Source of the DNA: Cryptomeria japonica
Taxonomy: Eukaryota; Streptophyta; Pinopsida; Cupressales; Cupressaceae
Assembly: GCF_030272615.1 (NCBI RefSeq)
Contig: NC_081405.1
Coordinates: 612,279,920-612,343,919, forward strand
Reading direction: 5' to 3'
DNA length: 64,000 bases
The translations under genes were made by a program, and so were the position numbers. The notes below the pieces were generated by a model that saw only the letters and a program-made list of their open reading frames with translations, was not told where the DNA came from and did not search any database. Below, piece after piece: positions 1 through 11,418 of this stretch. How positions within the stretch are numbered: the stretch's first letter is position 1; each line of letters begins with the position of its first letter.

Positions 1-2440
1 AGGAATAAAATATTGGGTCTTAAAAATAAGGCCTAATAAGGTATTCAAGTACAATGAAACCTGAAAAAGAAGAAAAACCCTATGGGAGAAAGCTCCCCTC
101 CAAATGAGGATAAAGGAAGAGGACTAGAATCCCCCCCAGAGACGATGTTATAATAAAGTGGATTGTACCCCAAGAAGATCTTGTGCATGGATGAACTTTC
201 TCTCAATAAAAGATTTGGTGAAGATGTCAACAACCTACTCTAAAGATTGGAAAAATACTAAGTCAGTGATTTGACCATGAGTGAGATCCTGAATTAAATG
301 CATATGAATCTTAAAGTGTTTTGTCTACTAGTGTTGTACTTGATTCTTGCTGATTTGAATAGTACTCTTATTGCCACAATAAATGGTTGTGGTTTATTTG
401 AAGGAAATACCAAACTTAACGAGATTACCTTAAAGCTAAATAGCCTCATTGGATGTATTAATAGCTCCTCAATATTCAGCCTCTATGGAAGATAAAGCAA
501 ACAACATGTTTCTTTTGCTAGACCAACTAATAGGATCAAAACCAACTAAGGAAATATAACTGGATGTAGACTTTCAAGTCTCATGATCAATAGTCTAATA
601 TGGATTTGAATAACCAACAAACTCAACCTCTGTAACACATCTACAATGAGTCCCAAATTTGATAGTGCCCTAAAGTTAACAAAGGGTCTTCTTAAAGTTT
701 CCTTCCAATATAGCTCATTAGATTCCTTCATAAATATTTAATCCATGCTGACAACATATGGAATGTTAACTAGGCATCTAGTATGAATCAAATAAATGGG
801 ACTTCCAACAAGTCAGTGATATAAAGTAGCATCAACCAAAGGTGTGGTATCATCAGCCTCAAGTTTGACCCCAAAGAGAAAGGGAGTCATAGATGGATTG
901 CGTTCATCCATGTGAAATCAAGCAAGAAGATCAAAGGTGTACTTGGATTGAGCACGAGTAGTGCTTGTATCAAATTGTGAAATCTTAATGTCAAGGAAGT
1001 AATGCAATAAATCCAAGTCAATTATGAAAAACCTGTTATCGAGAGTTGACTTCACTACTACAATAGCATATGAAGAACTACCAATAACAATAATGAATAA
1101 TTTTATCATAAGAAGTACATATTACAAATTGAATGACATCAAGTGAAACCAAAAGCAAGAAGGAAGGAATCCATCATGGCATACAAGTCCCTAGGGGTCT
1201 GTTTGAGTTCATAAATAATTTTTATAAGTCTACACACTAAAGATGAAGCCTAAACAAACATTGGTGTTTTCTCCATGTAGATATCTTCCCCAAGGTCTCT
1301 GTAAAGAAAATAACTCTTCACATACATCTATTGCATATCCCATCCACATGTTGCGACAATAGCAAGTGTGAGTCGAATAGAACTCATCTTGGCCACGGGT
1401 GCATAGGTCTTTGTGAATTTAATGCAAACAACCTATGAAAAAACTTTTCCAACCAACTATGCCTTGTAATTATTAACCAACCCATAGATATTGCAAACTT
1501 GGTTTAATATACCACTTACATTGAACCATCTTCCTTCCCTTAAGAAGAGGAATCAAATCCCAAGTATGATTTTTAAGGAATCATATTCATCCTGCATGTC
1601 CCTATCCCACTTAGGTATGCATGATGCCTCTCAAAATGTCTATGCATCAGAGGACGAAGAAAAAGAAAGCATGTTTCCTATTTTGATAATTTGGTCATGT
1701 ACTTCTACCATTTGCAAGATTCCCTACCCAAGTATATGCACTATCAAGTGCTTGTCTAATCAAAAGAGGGTGAGAAGCCAATAACTTAGGTGTTGAAAAA
1801 TCATCCTCCAAAGAATGTGGTTGAGATGATGAAGGAAGGCCCCCATCACTATTATCACTATCATAATTGGAAGAAGACTCTACCTTAAAAACTAATGGGA
1901 GATGATTAGAGTTGTCATAAGAATCATTAGAATAAAGTGAATCCATAATATAAGGAGAAATGCCAAGTGTATAGTTAGTAGAAACCTCCTAAAACTTAAC
2001 ACTTCTCTCAATTAACAACTCATGTGTGGTTGGGTGGATTAAATAATATCCCTTTCCACTATCTGGATAACCTATAAAGATGCAAGGTTTGGATTGAGGA
2101 TCCATAATCTTACAATGGTGTTGAGGTTTTCATGGCATGATTAGATGTCCAAAAACTACAGATTGCAGAATTCATGTTTTCATTCATTTCCAAGATTCAA
2201 AGTGGTTGATGCCTTGAAAGGCTTTGTTAAGAACTCTATTTTGTATATAGCAAGCATTATTGATTACTTTTTCCTATTACTATGGTGTAAGACCTTTGCA
2301 GTGTATCATACAAATAGCCATCTCTTTTAGGGATCTATTCTTGCGTACTACCACACCATTCTATTAAGGAGTGTAAGGAGCTATCTATTGCATGTATATC
2401 CCATCTACTATGTATTTAAACTATTCAAAATTATTGTTGG
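1..2440 (-). mobile_element. Ty1/copia retrotransposon remnant, pol part
   Basis: Minus-strand translation reads, from right to left, as the end of a copia integrase, the reverse transcriptase and the RNase H. The order integrase before RT is the copia order and excludes Ty3/gypsy. The left end runs out of the window just after the RNase H terminus, so the 3' LTR lies outside. The right end breaks off inside the integrase at about 2,440, with no gag, protease, 5' LTR or primer site on that side. Many stops and frameshifts show that this is an old dead copy. Confidence 0.88.
211..2440 (-). pseudogene. Copia polyprotein fragment (integrase end, RT, RNase H)
   Basis: In life this polyprotein copies element RNA into DNA and integrates it. 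Visible pieces, in reading order: a YTP-QQNGV-like integrase stretch ending in a KNR-type motif (about 2,340-2,400); an IHPTTHEL stretch of the integrase C-terminus (about 2,010-2,060); YAPVAK at the RT start (1,381-1,420); a MDVKSYFLHGDL-like RT motif with two substitutions (about 1,290-1,340); LHYFLDIKI plus QSKYTFDLL (918-1,020); an SLVGS-IYL-HTR stretch (about 770-830); and the RNase H terminus DIFTKS (211-228). Each is recognisable but separated by frame changes and stops. The YVDD box itself could not be read cleanly. No function is expected. Confidence 0.85.
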
Positions 2441-2690
2441 TATTGATTGGAGATTCATGATTTTGTAGGGTTGCATATGAAGTTAGCATGGAAATATTGG
2501 TAGATGATCATAGAGACTAGAGAGACTTGGGTGAGGCTATGAGATCTCATACTTATTGGGATCAATTGTTGATATAGTTACTCTTTGGTGAGGATTTCAA
2601 CAAAAAAATTGAGCCTACACCTTGTTATGGATTTGAATCCATTGTGTCCTTGAAGAGAATATGTGTATTCATTATAAGCTCTAATTTCTT
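2441..2690. other. Unassigned junction between copia and Tat-type remnants
   Basis: This stretch joins a copia integrase cut in mid-domain to a gypsy RT cut in mid-domain. I see no LTR end, TSD or polypurine tract here. A deletion or illegitimate recombination that removed both partial ends is the simplest reading. A very diverged copia integrase segment cannot be excluded. Confidence 0.4.
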
Positions 2691-3500
2691 GGTGTTTTAT
2701 GCTCATGACAATCTATCAGCCAACTGAGCTATGAATCTTCTGATAGACTGCAATTTCCCTTGTAGACTTCTTAACTATTTTAGATTTGATGGGGGAGGCA
2801 TATCCATCATAACCTTCACTTTCACTGGATCTACTTCAATGTCGTGATGAGAGATAATTTATCCTACAATTTTTCCTAATATAACCCTGAAAACACATTT
2901 CTTAGGATTGAGCCTAAGCTTATGTTGTTCCATTCTTTCAAAGATCAAAGTCAAGATACCCAGATGACTGTCTCTGGTGAGTGATTTACAAAGTAAGTCA
3001 TCTACATAACCCTACATTAGTGTATGCATGAAATCATGAAATATAGTAGTCATAGCTCTCTAATAGGTTGCTCCAGCACTTTTTAGGCCAAAGGGCATTA
3101 CATTACAACAATAGGTTCCCCATGCACATGTGAAAGTTGTTTTAGGATGATCTTCAAGAGTTATTCTAATTTTATCATATCCAAAAAATCTATCCATTAG
3201 GGACATCATTTTATAACCAATAGTCAAGTCCACAATTATATTAATGTTTGGAGAATGGAATTCGTCTTTTGGACAAGCTTTGTTTAAATCATGGAAATTA
3301 ATGCAAATTCGGATGCCCCCAATGGGTTTTCTCATTAGAACCAAGTTAGATATCCATTCTGCATAATCAATAGGCCTGATAAAGCCAACATCTAGTAATT
3401 TCTTTAACTCAACTTTCATATTTAATGCAATTTGTGGATGCATTTTTCTCAATTTCTATTTGACCAGTTTTGCATCTGATTGCAATGACAAATGATGAAG
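2691..3500 (-). pseudogene. Element B reverse transcriptase, truncated
   Basis: RNA-dependent DNA polymerase of the Tat type. The minus-strand reading from about 3,460 contains ELKKLLDVGFIRPIDYAEW, then RICINFHDLNKACPKDEF, then LMDRFFGYDKI, and VMPFGLKSAGATY at about 3,060. After an in-frame stop it continues with GYVDDLLCKSLTR, so the YVDD catalytic box is present, then RLNPKKCVF. It ends in a QSIRRFIAQLAD stretch near 2,700 that matches the same position in element A. RNase H and integrase are absent. Stops and frame changes rule out function. Confidence 0.85.
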
Positions 3501-3725
3501 TAACAATTTTGAATCTAGCCTTGGCATATCTGCATAGGATCATGCAAAGTTGATTTGTCTCTGTAGAAAGAATGATATGAAGTTTGTCTTTTCTTATTTT
3601 GACAATGAAGCTACAAAGTGAATGACCTAAGCGTTATCTAATGTTCTCAGGTTGATTTATTCTGTCATCTCCACCAAGAGAGGAGATTTTACATGTTATG
3701 TCAGGGGTTTGTCCATTCTTGCATC

Positions 3726-4374
3726 CTAGGGAACCTTAGAAAGGTTTTCACCCTTAGATACGTCATTTCTTTTTTCTTTTTTCAAGTCCAGAGATGCCTT
3801 GCAGTTTTCACCAAGAGACTCATTGTTTTCATTTTTTTCAATTTCTTGATTGGAAGAAGGAGTTGATTCCCCAAACTGTGTTGATGTATCTTCATGAAAT
3901 TCAAGGAATGCTTCTATGGCTTGATCATTTTCAAAATAGTCTAAACTTGGTGGTCCTTGTTGGTCCCAATCAATAAGTTCAAGATGTATTAAGGGCATGC
4001 TATCATCAGCATTATACCAGGTCTAGTGTAGCAAAGGTAAAAGTCATGATATGGGTATTGATAGTGTCATTGTCAACATTGATTTCAATATGGTCTTCTT
4101 TAGAAGGGGAGATAGGATCCCAAAAGTCTAAAATCCAAGCTCTGTGAGAGGGTTGTTCTGGAAGGGGAGTGTTTCCATGTTTCTCTTCAATGGGTAGGTC
4201 ATCTAGATCAATGAAAATGTCATTTAGAGAATAAGAGCTAGAGGAAGAAGAATCTCCTTCCCATTCATTGGAATTAGGTTCTCTAATGTGTTCCTCAAAT
4301 GTTTTTTCATCATCAAGAGTACATCCTATTTCACATGAGGTTAACTTGGCATTGGAAGGACCAATTTGTAACGG
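3726..4374 (-). pseudogene. Element B acidic linker between G-patch and RT
   Basis: A polar, acidic region of pol. Near 4,000 it carries an LELIDWDQ stretch and near 3,740 a KGENLSKVP stretch, which match PDLIDWEE and EGENLFKAP at the same place in element A (15,603-16,061). No enzyme motif is visible. The match between two otherwise diverged elements shows that this linker is a shared part of the polyprotein rather than random reading frame. Confidence 0.6.
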
Positions 4375-4515
4375 TTTTAATCTGAGTCCTCTAGTGTGAC
4401 ATTGTTCTCTCGGTTAGATAGATTCTATAACATCTCCTTGCTTGTTTGTGCCAAGACCATTGTGTCCGTCATAACCTTTTCTCTGCATGATGGTGAATCC
4501 TTTACCATAATTTTC
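4375..4515 (-). pseudogene. Element B G-patch-like domain
   Basis: Minus-strand translation gives YGKGFTIM, then KGYDGHNGLGTNKQG, then a RGLRLKP-like end. The spacing of glycines and aromatic residues is that of a G-patch, a short motif that binds nucleic acid or activates helicases. It lies between protease and RT, as in element A at 16,746-16,886. An in-frame stop after ESI shows decay. Confidence 0.55.
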
Positions 4516-4907
4516 CACAGGAAATTGTACAAATGGAAGATCTTCCTCATCTTTGTAGAGCCACTTGGATACATCTTCTTCAATATTTTCTTCATTATGG
4601 TCTCCTCATTTTGTGAAAGTGGTAGGAGGATAAATTGAATGATGACTTTGGGTTCCTTGTGCATGAGATGTGGTTTTCCATAGGTTTTAGGAGAAGTGGG
4701 TAATTTTCCAATGTGGAATGTATATGCCATAGTGTATTCTCCACCTCCTTGATCTTTAACTTTTAGTTTTTCTTTAGACAATCTAGCCAATGTCTGACGA
4801 TCTATGTTTCTAGAAGTGTCATTGGATGACAAAGCTTCTCTATTTGCAAGTACTTGTTATTCAGAAGTTCCTTTTAGGTTAGAGCAAAATTGAAAAGGAT
4901 CTAGATA

Positions 4908-5235
4908 TCATGGAAGGGTGATATTTTTTCCATTGTAGGGGAATTTTATGCACTGGTGGTATGTAGATGGTACTTCTTTCATTGTGTGTATCCAAGAGTG
5001 ACCCAGAATCATCTTGTTGGGAAGATTAAGATCCAAGACTTGCAGTGTTATATTTTCAATGGCAGGTAAAATTCTAATAGGTAGCACAATAAGACCCTTT
5101 GAAAGACATTCTGCATCATCATATGATTTGATAGTTATCTTCATAGAGGGATCAATGTCATTTCAAAATAGCCAAGAGCTATGATAACTCTCAATGTACA
5201 AAGGTTCAGTCCTTATCCACCATCTATCAAGACTT
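4908..5235 (-). pseudogene. Element B aspartic protease
   Basis: Retroelement protease that would release Gag and Pol products. The minus-strand reading starts with LIDGG followed by a stop and GLNLCTLRVI (about 5,175-5,230). It continues with ITIKSYDDAE, IRILPAIENITLQVLDL and a hydrophobic MILGHSWIHTM segment that corresponds to the second conserved protease motif. The catalytic triad reads D-G-G rather than D-S/T-G, the same as in element A. The internal stop makes it non-functional. Confidence 0.7.
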
Positions 5236-5239
5236 GTCT

Positions 5240-5754
5240 TATAGTGGTATTATGGACAAAGATTCATAGATGAAAAGGGTCATTATGATTAGGCTCGTTG
5301 TGCAGAACATCATTTTCAGTGAATGTAACTAGGTGAGAAGGAGAAATATGTCCTATTATAGCCCGAAATTAGTCTACATTTATGTCAGTGGGAACCGTAG
5401 ACTCTTGCTATGCTTTGTCAAGGACTTCTCTATGAGTGGGAGAGATGCGCAACAAATCTAGGATAGAGATCTGTGCAGGCAGTTTTTCCTAAATGATCAA
5501 GAATATTATATTGACTAGTAGCTTGTGACATAGGAGGAGCTCCTTGTAAAACAACCTTAGATCATCGGGTAGTTATCGCGCATTAAGAACTTGGATCTTT
5601 AATTCTTATAGTAGATACATGACAATCTAACATTTGGAGATGATTGACGGTATATTAATGGAAATCTTTGGTGTAGTTGACATTACCTTTTGAGTCAAAG
5701 TTAGATGTAGAGGCCTTTCCTTTATCATGATCTGGTAATGGAGTCTTATAAATG
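5240..5754 (-). pseudogene. Element B gag C-terminal part, heavily decayed
   Basis: Frame-broken sequence lying between the protease and the site where A inserted. It aligns in position with the gag 3' end of element A (17,640-18,200), but only short stretches can be read. The gag reading resumes on the other side of A at 24,356. Confidence 0.4.
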
Positions 5755-5759
5755 GTATG

Positions 5760-7232
5760 TGTATGCGGGAAAAGCGGGGCTATGAAACTCAAAATGTGAA
5801 AAATGAAGCTCCAAGAGGCTTGTCCACACCCACAGGACTTCTTGGTGCAAGCTATGGAGTCATGAAGGATTACTCAACTTCCCAAGGTTGGTTCCATGGT
5901 TCTCTATCTCACAAGGTCCCTCAAACCAATGCCTTTGCTCTCATATCACTGAGCAAAGTGGTTTAGGGATGACAAATGCAAGAATGACGGATGCTTTTGA
6001 TTGATTTTACCATGAGAATGCATCCTATCTATGCATGATTCTACAAATGCTATAAACTAGATTATAAGATGACAAGATTAGTAGTAATACTATCCTAACA
6101 TGATATACTAGTTATGTGATTTAAGCTAATGATAAAAGAAGTAGTCTAAAATGTTTATTAGATTAATTCCTATTGCAAAGAGAGACTAGATGTGTTAAAA
6201 TTGAGCATAAGTGTGATACTAAGAGCTTGCATGGATGCTAAAATGGAGAAATGAGAGCTCTATTTATAGCAAAAATAGGGCAATGGATGGCCGGGATTGA
6301 AAGAGTTAATCAAGGGTCAAGTTTGAAAGTTGATCAATCCATGTTTACAATTTTCACCAATGAAATGGTGACAAGTGGCAACATAAGGTTGGCTGAGAGG
6401 AGATGTAAGAAGCATTAAATGCTTGAGAAGACCTCATGGTTACCTTAGGGGGTAAGGGTTAAGATTAGGTTAAGGTTATCCATTGGATAAAGCTTTTACC
6501 CAAGAGGTAAACTCTTGTGCAAAGGATAAAGGAATAACCATGGTCAAAGCAATAAATGCTTGATGAGACCCTTGGGTTAGATGGAGGTTAAGTTAGTCAA
6601 AAAGTCTCTAATCATGTCACTAAGGGTTAGTTAACCATTAATGGTTTAAAGACTTTGGGGACAAATTTGTAAGAGTCCTTCCAAATTTGGGGGGATTCGA
6701 CAAGTTGGCTTGTTGAATGGATAAAGGCTTTAATGCCTTTTGAAGACTTTACTCCAAATTTGAGAATTGGCCTTCTCAAATTTAGGGAAAAGGGATAATG
6801 AATGGGTTTAGGGTTAATTGATTTGGATTAGATGAATTCTAGAAGAAATTAGGAATAGGGTTTAGTATGCAAGTGGGAGATGTAGGATTTTGCAAGTGGA
6901 TGAGGAAAATAGAATTTAATTAAAATAAAGTTAATTTATTTCAATTTGGTTGTAAATTGGGAAATTGAATAAATTAGATTTATTCAATTTGGGGTAAACT
7001 ATTTAATTAAATGTGAATTTAATTAAAAGTGGAGAGAAGGGATTTAAATGAATAAAATGATTTATCCCATTAAATGGTAAAAAGGGGTTCTAGTGAATTT
7101 AACTAAATAAATTGAGTAATTTACTTAATTAAGTAGAGGAATATGGGTGATTTAATTAAACTGGATTTAATTAAATAGAGGAATGAACATAAAATGTTCA
7201 TTTAGGAATATGGTCATTTTTGTATGTCTACA
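5760..7232 (-). repeat. Element A 3' LTR (left copy)
   Basis: Starts TGTATGCGGG and ends GTATGTCTACA on the plus strand, giving TG...CA ends. It is preceded by the GTATG duplication. Nearly identical over its whole length to 22,891-24,350. The half nearer the interior is rich in TTAATTAAAT blocks. The copies differ by a short deletion near the interior end and by scattered substitutions. Confidence 0.95.
6261..6268 (-). promoter_or_regulatory. TATA box of element A LTR (3' copy)
   Basis: Minus strand reads TATAAATA followed by GAGCTCTC, a strong plant-type TATA context. It lies about 970 bases into the LTR in element orientation. The box is conserved in the other LTR and in the related solo LTR at 50,180-50,187. 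Confidence 0.75.
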
Positions 7233-7246
7233 TTTTGCCCCTCTTT
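7233..7246 (-). promoter_or_regulatory. Polypurine tract of element A
   Basis: The minus strand reads AAAGAGGGGCAAAA directly before the LTR start. Position and composition are those of the plus-strand DNA primer of an LTR retrotransposon. Confidence 0.8.
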
Positions 7247-7581
7247 GAAGTGACGTGTGTGCACATGTTGATTCAAAGAAAATGATGTGTCGTCATGATT
7301 TAGTTATGATCAATTTTTTATGTCATTTTGAGATATGTCATGCCCCAGTTTTGATACTTGATGCCCCAGATTTGATAGAAATGATGTTGATAATGCCCCC
7401 TCGAGAGATGAATCAAAATTTTTGAAAATTTGATTTGATTTGGATAATAGCATTTTAAATTTTGGTCTATGTGGAATGTGTTAATTTGATTCATCTCCCG
7501 ATAATGATGTTGGGTAGGTTTGCATGAGACACCACGAGCGATTTTCGCGTTCCTCTATGGAACCCTAATTTTGATTTACCC

Positions 7582-7589
7582 TATAAAAG
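7582..7589 (+). promoter_or_regulatory. TATA box of the antisense gene in element A
   Basis: TATAAAAG within CCCTATAAAAGG, about 80 bases before the first ATG of the antisense PMD gene (7,664). It points away from the LTR and against the direction of the element. The distance to the start codon fits a short 5' leader. That it is the active promoter is inference. Confidence 0.6.
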
Positions 7590-7823
7590 GGAAAAAGTAA
7601 TTCCTTTTTGTCTTATTTGTGCTTGTTGATTTTGGAGATAGTGACATTTGGAGAGAAGTCAACATGTCGATTCCATATTCTACACATCGCTTCGAGCGCG
7701 TGCGGAGGTATCGTAGGCCTGCAGCGTATGGACCACCAGTAAGTCAACCTTTTTGACCCCTATTTGATTTTTGATTTTGTCATTTTTGGTCATTTTTTGA
7801 ATTTTATGCAGATTTTTATGTTT

Positions 7824-8240
7824 TAGCGCATCAGGTCAAAAGGGTAGCACATATGAAAATTTTTGTAGCGCATAGGGTTTAGCGAATAGGGTGGCATCCA
7901 AAAATTTTAGGCTAGTGCATAGTTAGGTTAGGGTAGCGTGTCGGATTAGGTTAGCGCACCGGGTGTACAGGGTAGCGCAAAGGGCAAAACGGGTAGCGCA
8001 TAGAGTAAACCTAGCGCATAGGGCTTCTAGGGGGTCGCATGGGTACGTCAAGATAGCACGTAGGTGTGACCTGGTGCATAGGGTTAAGTACGTAGCGCAT
8101 GGAGTGGGTAGATTAGCGCATAGGTGTTATTTAGCGCATAGGGTTTTTCTAGTGCATAGGGTTGATTGAGTGGTGCGTAGAGAAACCAGGTTAGCGCATG
8201 AGAAGAAGTTTAGCGCGCAAACATGATGATTTAGCGCATA
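7824..8240 (+). repeat. TAGCGCAT word array inside the antisense intron
   Basis: About 11 exact TAGCGCA words and about as many one- or two-base variants (TAGTGCA, TAGCACG, TAGCGTG) within 417 bases, commonly followed by TAGGG. Spacing is irregular, from about 12 to 45 bases, so it is not a simple tandem repeat. It lies wholly in the putative intron 7,739-8,772. The same word on the opposite strand fills two stretches of the element leader. Confidence 0.85.
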
Positions 8241-8517
8241 TAGAAAAATTTGTTGGTAAAGTACGATTTGTGAATGAGAAAAGTTTGTACGTTGATGTCA
8301 AGTCTACTGGGATAAGTGTATTTTTGCTAGTCTTTGTGTATGTTGTCATTGATGTGATAAGTGTGTCCAATATGAGTTTTGAGATAACTTGATTTGATTT
8401 GTGATGTTTCAAGTTGATATAGATTTGATGTGATTTTGATATGATGTGGAACTTGATTTAAATTTGTTCAAAGTTTTCAAGTTCTAGATATGAATGTGTT
8501 GGATATGAATTGTGGAG

Positions 8518-8645
8518 CTTGAGTTGTGTTACAACCTGATATGGAACTTGAGTTGTGTTCCAAGTTGATATGATTTGAAACTTGAGTTGTATTACAAGTT
8601 GATATGATTTAAAACTTGAGTTGTATTACAAGTTGATATGATTTG
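8518..8645 (+). repeat. About 32-bp tandem repeat in the antisense intron
   Basis: Three to four imperfect copies of a unit built on AACTTGAGTTGTATTACAAG followed by TTGATATGATTT. Flanking pieces of the same composition extend from about 8,420 to 8,700. No coding sense is seen. Confidence 0.7.
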
Positions 8646-10991
8646 ATGGATTGATATGATGTGAAACTTGATTTAGATTTGTTCAAAGTTTTCAAGTTTT
8701 TGAGATGATTTTGATTTTGGTATCCATGTGTTGATGAGGAAACTAATATTGGACTTGCATTGTTTTTGACAGGAGTGTCTTGGAGTAGTACAGTCACGTG
8801 AGCGATTTCCAAGACTGTGGTCATTGATACCACGATTGACATAGGGAGACAAAGACATTATTGATAGATGTGGTCTGACCTCTTTGTTAGAGATGCCTTG
8901 GTTTATCGTAAACTGGGGTTTATTGACAGCATTGGTAGAGAGGTGGCATAGCGATACGAACACCTTTCATTTGGCTACAGGCGAGATGACAGTGATGCCT
9001 GAGGATTGCTACCGGATTCTGTGGATTCCTGTAGTAGGTGCACTACTACCCTACGAGCAGATGGAGGAGGGTGGGACTGAGGCACTTCGTTGGATTTTTC
9101 AGGATGACACTATTTGCGAGTATGAGATCCCCTGCCAGATGTTTTTGGATTTAGATTATGCTCCTCTGCCATCAGTCTTAGTAGCTTTCATTGGAGGGTT
9201 TCTATGTCCCCACCGTAGGTCGAAGGGGCTATCAGTGGGATGGGGATTGGTGCTGGAGGATATGGTGACGCAGGGTTGTCGATTTGCATGGGGGTCGGCT
9301 ATGCTGGCCCATTTATACAGGGATTTGCATCAGGTAGTGTACTTGGGTTACGACAATTTATCAACTGGTGTGACACTGCTATAGGCATGGGCGTGGGAGC
9401 ATAACCCTACAGCTAGGCCATTAGCAGATAGAGATAGGCCTGTTGGATGCGCGTATGCATATGGGTACAGAGGGATAGTTGTCCAGCATAAGCTGGGAAA
9501 ACTAGAGCATTAGAGGAGAGTGTTGGATGATATTGATACGGTCATCTGGCGACCATATACAGGTTGCGAGGTATGGGCTGAGGATGGGATTGAGATGCCC
9601 TATGTCTTCATGACTAGATATTTGATAGGGTGGACGCCCTTTGTGATTGAGAGGTTTCTGCATAGCCGGGTGTTGCGGCAGTATGATCGACAGTAGGGGA
9701 TGCCACAGGGAGCATGTTTTTATGCTCGACGGAGACATGATATTTCAGATTGGGGACCGATGATTGATAGCGGAGTGGTAGTGGAGGAGTTCTTTCATGC
9801 AACCGGCCAGATTTAGGATTATACCCCTGAGATCATGGATGCAGGGATGACTGATGAGTTTGCAGTACTCTTCGCAGCATGAGCGGTGGCTAGGATATCT
9901 GATCCAACTGAGATGATTCCAGCATTTGATGATGATGAGGAGGTAGATGAGGGGGGGTGATGGAGGAGGAGGGGTTGGAGGAGATGGTAGAGGAGGTGGT
10001 CAAGGGCGGCGAGGGGAGAGGAGAAAATTGGATCAAGGGAGACTTGATCGGGGGAGGAGAGGAGAGAGAGGTGGAGATGGTGGTGCCAGAGGGATACGAG
10101 ATGAGAGAGTAGGGCGGCGGGTGGCGATGGATAGGGGAAGAGGAGGTTTGGCTATCAGAGCTGGAGAGGAGGAGCGGGTTGGCGAGGTGTTAGCGGCGAT
10201 GGGAGGGTATGATGATTTCAGACAACTAGCCCAGAGGAGGAGGTCAGATATTTTACCTCCACCAGCATCGAGGACAGTGAGAGGGATAGGGGGTACTCCT
10301 TCATAGGTACCCTTGTAGGTGCAAATTCTAACACATGCGGAGGATGCACAGATTAGATCATTGCAGTTGTCTGTGCAACAGTTGCAGACACAGATGTTGG
10401 CGCAGCAGCGTCAGATGACATAGTTGACCACAGAGCGGGATACTGCCTTGGAGCGGTTGGGTCGAGCCGAGGCTCAAGCAGAGGCTTTGGAGAGAGCGGC
10501 AGTAGGTGATCTGATGAGAGATACCTTGAGAGAGCTGGCTTTAAGAGCCAAGGAGGCAGAGTATTATAGGAGACATTATGAGGATGCGGTGCCCAGAGAG
10601 CGTCGAGTGCAAAGTTTTACACAGTCGAGATCTAGTCGATCTCGAGAGACTGGGTCGTAGACAGAGAGCAGAGGCGTGATAGGGCCTCCTAGACAGGATC
10701 CACCTGAAGATCCAGGTGCTGGGACATCTTCAGTGAGACCGTCTCCCTCAGGAGATAGTCATACGTGAGAGATGTTGTCTCTATCGTATTTTGATCATTG
10801 TATTGTACTTGGCACAAATATGACATATTTTGTATATTGATCATTTATCGAGATATATATGACACCATTTTCTTTTATCTTCATGTGATGTGTTATGGAT
10901 GATGCTTTCTATATGCTTTAGTTTATTCTATGATGATGTAATCCTTAGATAGATGTATGCGATATTTGATGAATATGATGTAATAATGCAT

Positions 10992-11283
10992 GATGTTATG
11001 AGATGTATCTTGAAAATGAGATGTATGATATGATATGCTGTGAGATGTATCTTAAAAATGAGATGTATGATATGATATGTTGTGAGATGTATCTTTGAAA
11101 ATGAGATGTATGATATGATATGATGTGAGATGTATCTTGAAAATGAGATGTATGATATTATATGTTGTGAGATGTATGATATGATATGCTGTGAGATGTA
11201 TGATATGATATGGTGTGAGATGTATCTTGAAAATGAGATGTATGATATGATATGTTGTGAGATGTATCTTGAAAATGAGATGG
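10992..11283 (+). repeat. About 43-bp tandem repeat in the element A 3' region
   Basis: Roughly six imperfect copies of a unit built from GAGATGTATCTTGAAAATGA and GATGTATGATATGATATG. Some copies lack the CTTGAAAAT part, giving shorter units. Tat-lineage elements often carry satellite-like arrays between integrase and 3' LTR, and this lies in that interval. Confidence 0.85.
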
Positions 11284-11285
11284 CG

Positions 11286-11418
11286 ATATGATAGGCGACT
11301 AATTGTAAATGATATGCAACTAATTGTAAAATGATATGCAATTAATTGTAAAATGATATGCAACTAATTATAAAATGATATGCAACTGATTGTAAAATGA
11401 TATGCAACTAATTGTTTT
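11286..11418 (+). repeat. 22-23-bp tandem repeat in the element A 3' region
   Basis: About six copies of a unit reading AACTAATTGTAAAATGATAT plus GC, directly following the 43-bp array. The copies differ by one or two bases. Confidence 0.85.

Larger units (their letters stand above)
7664..10768 (+). pseudogene. Antisense plant mobile domain (PMD) gene with one intron, decayed
   Basis: Exon 1 (7,664-7,738) encodes a 25-residue Arg-rich start, MSIPYSTHRFERVRR and so on. It ends at a consensus donor GTAAGT. The acceptor TTTTTGACAG closes a 1,034-base intron at 8,772, and exon 2 continues in phase 0. Exon 2 opens with a short SRERFPRLW stretch and then a PMD: LLTALVERWHSDTNTFHL, EDCYRILWIPVVG, RRSKGLSVGWG, FAWGSAMLAHLY, then AWAWEH. 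The C-terminal part, after a frameshift in a G run near 9,955, is Gly/Arg-rich and then coiled-coil-like (10,330-10,660). PMD proteins are plant nuclear proteins found both as silencing-related genes and inside transposons. Stops at 8,839, 9,382, 9,511, 9,694, 9,814, 9,880 and later kill this copy; most fit C-to-T change of CAG or CGA. It lies opposite to gag-pol. Confidence 0.75.

Noticed and set aside
5757..5966. 69-codon plus-strand frame at the A LTR start
   Set aside because: LTR sequence read against element direction; it recurs at the other LTR only because of LTR identity.
7824..8240. CRISPR-like array
   Set aside because: Words are 7-8 bases, spacing is irregular, there are no cas genes and the context is a plant retrotransposon.
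10928..11363. Minus-strand frames rich in Ile, His and Ser (103-137 codons)
   Set aside because: They arise from the 43-bp tandem repeat; the repeat unit happens to lack stops in these frames.
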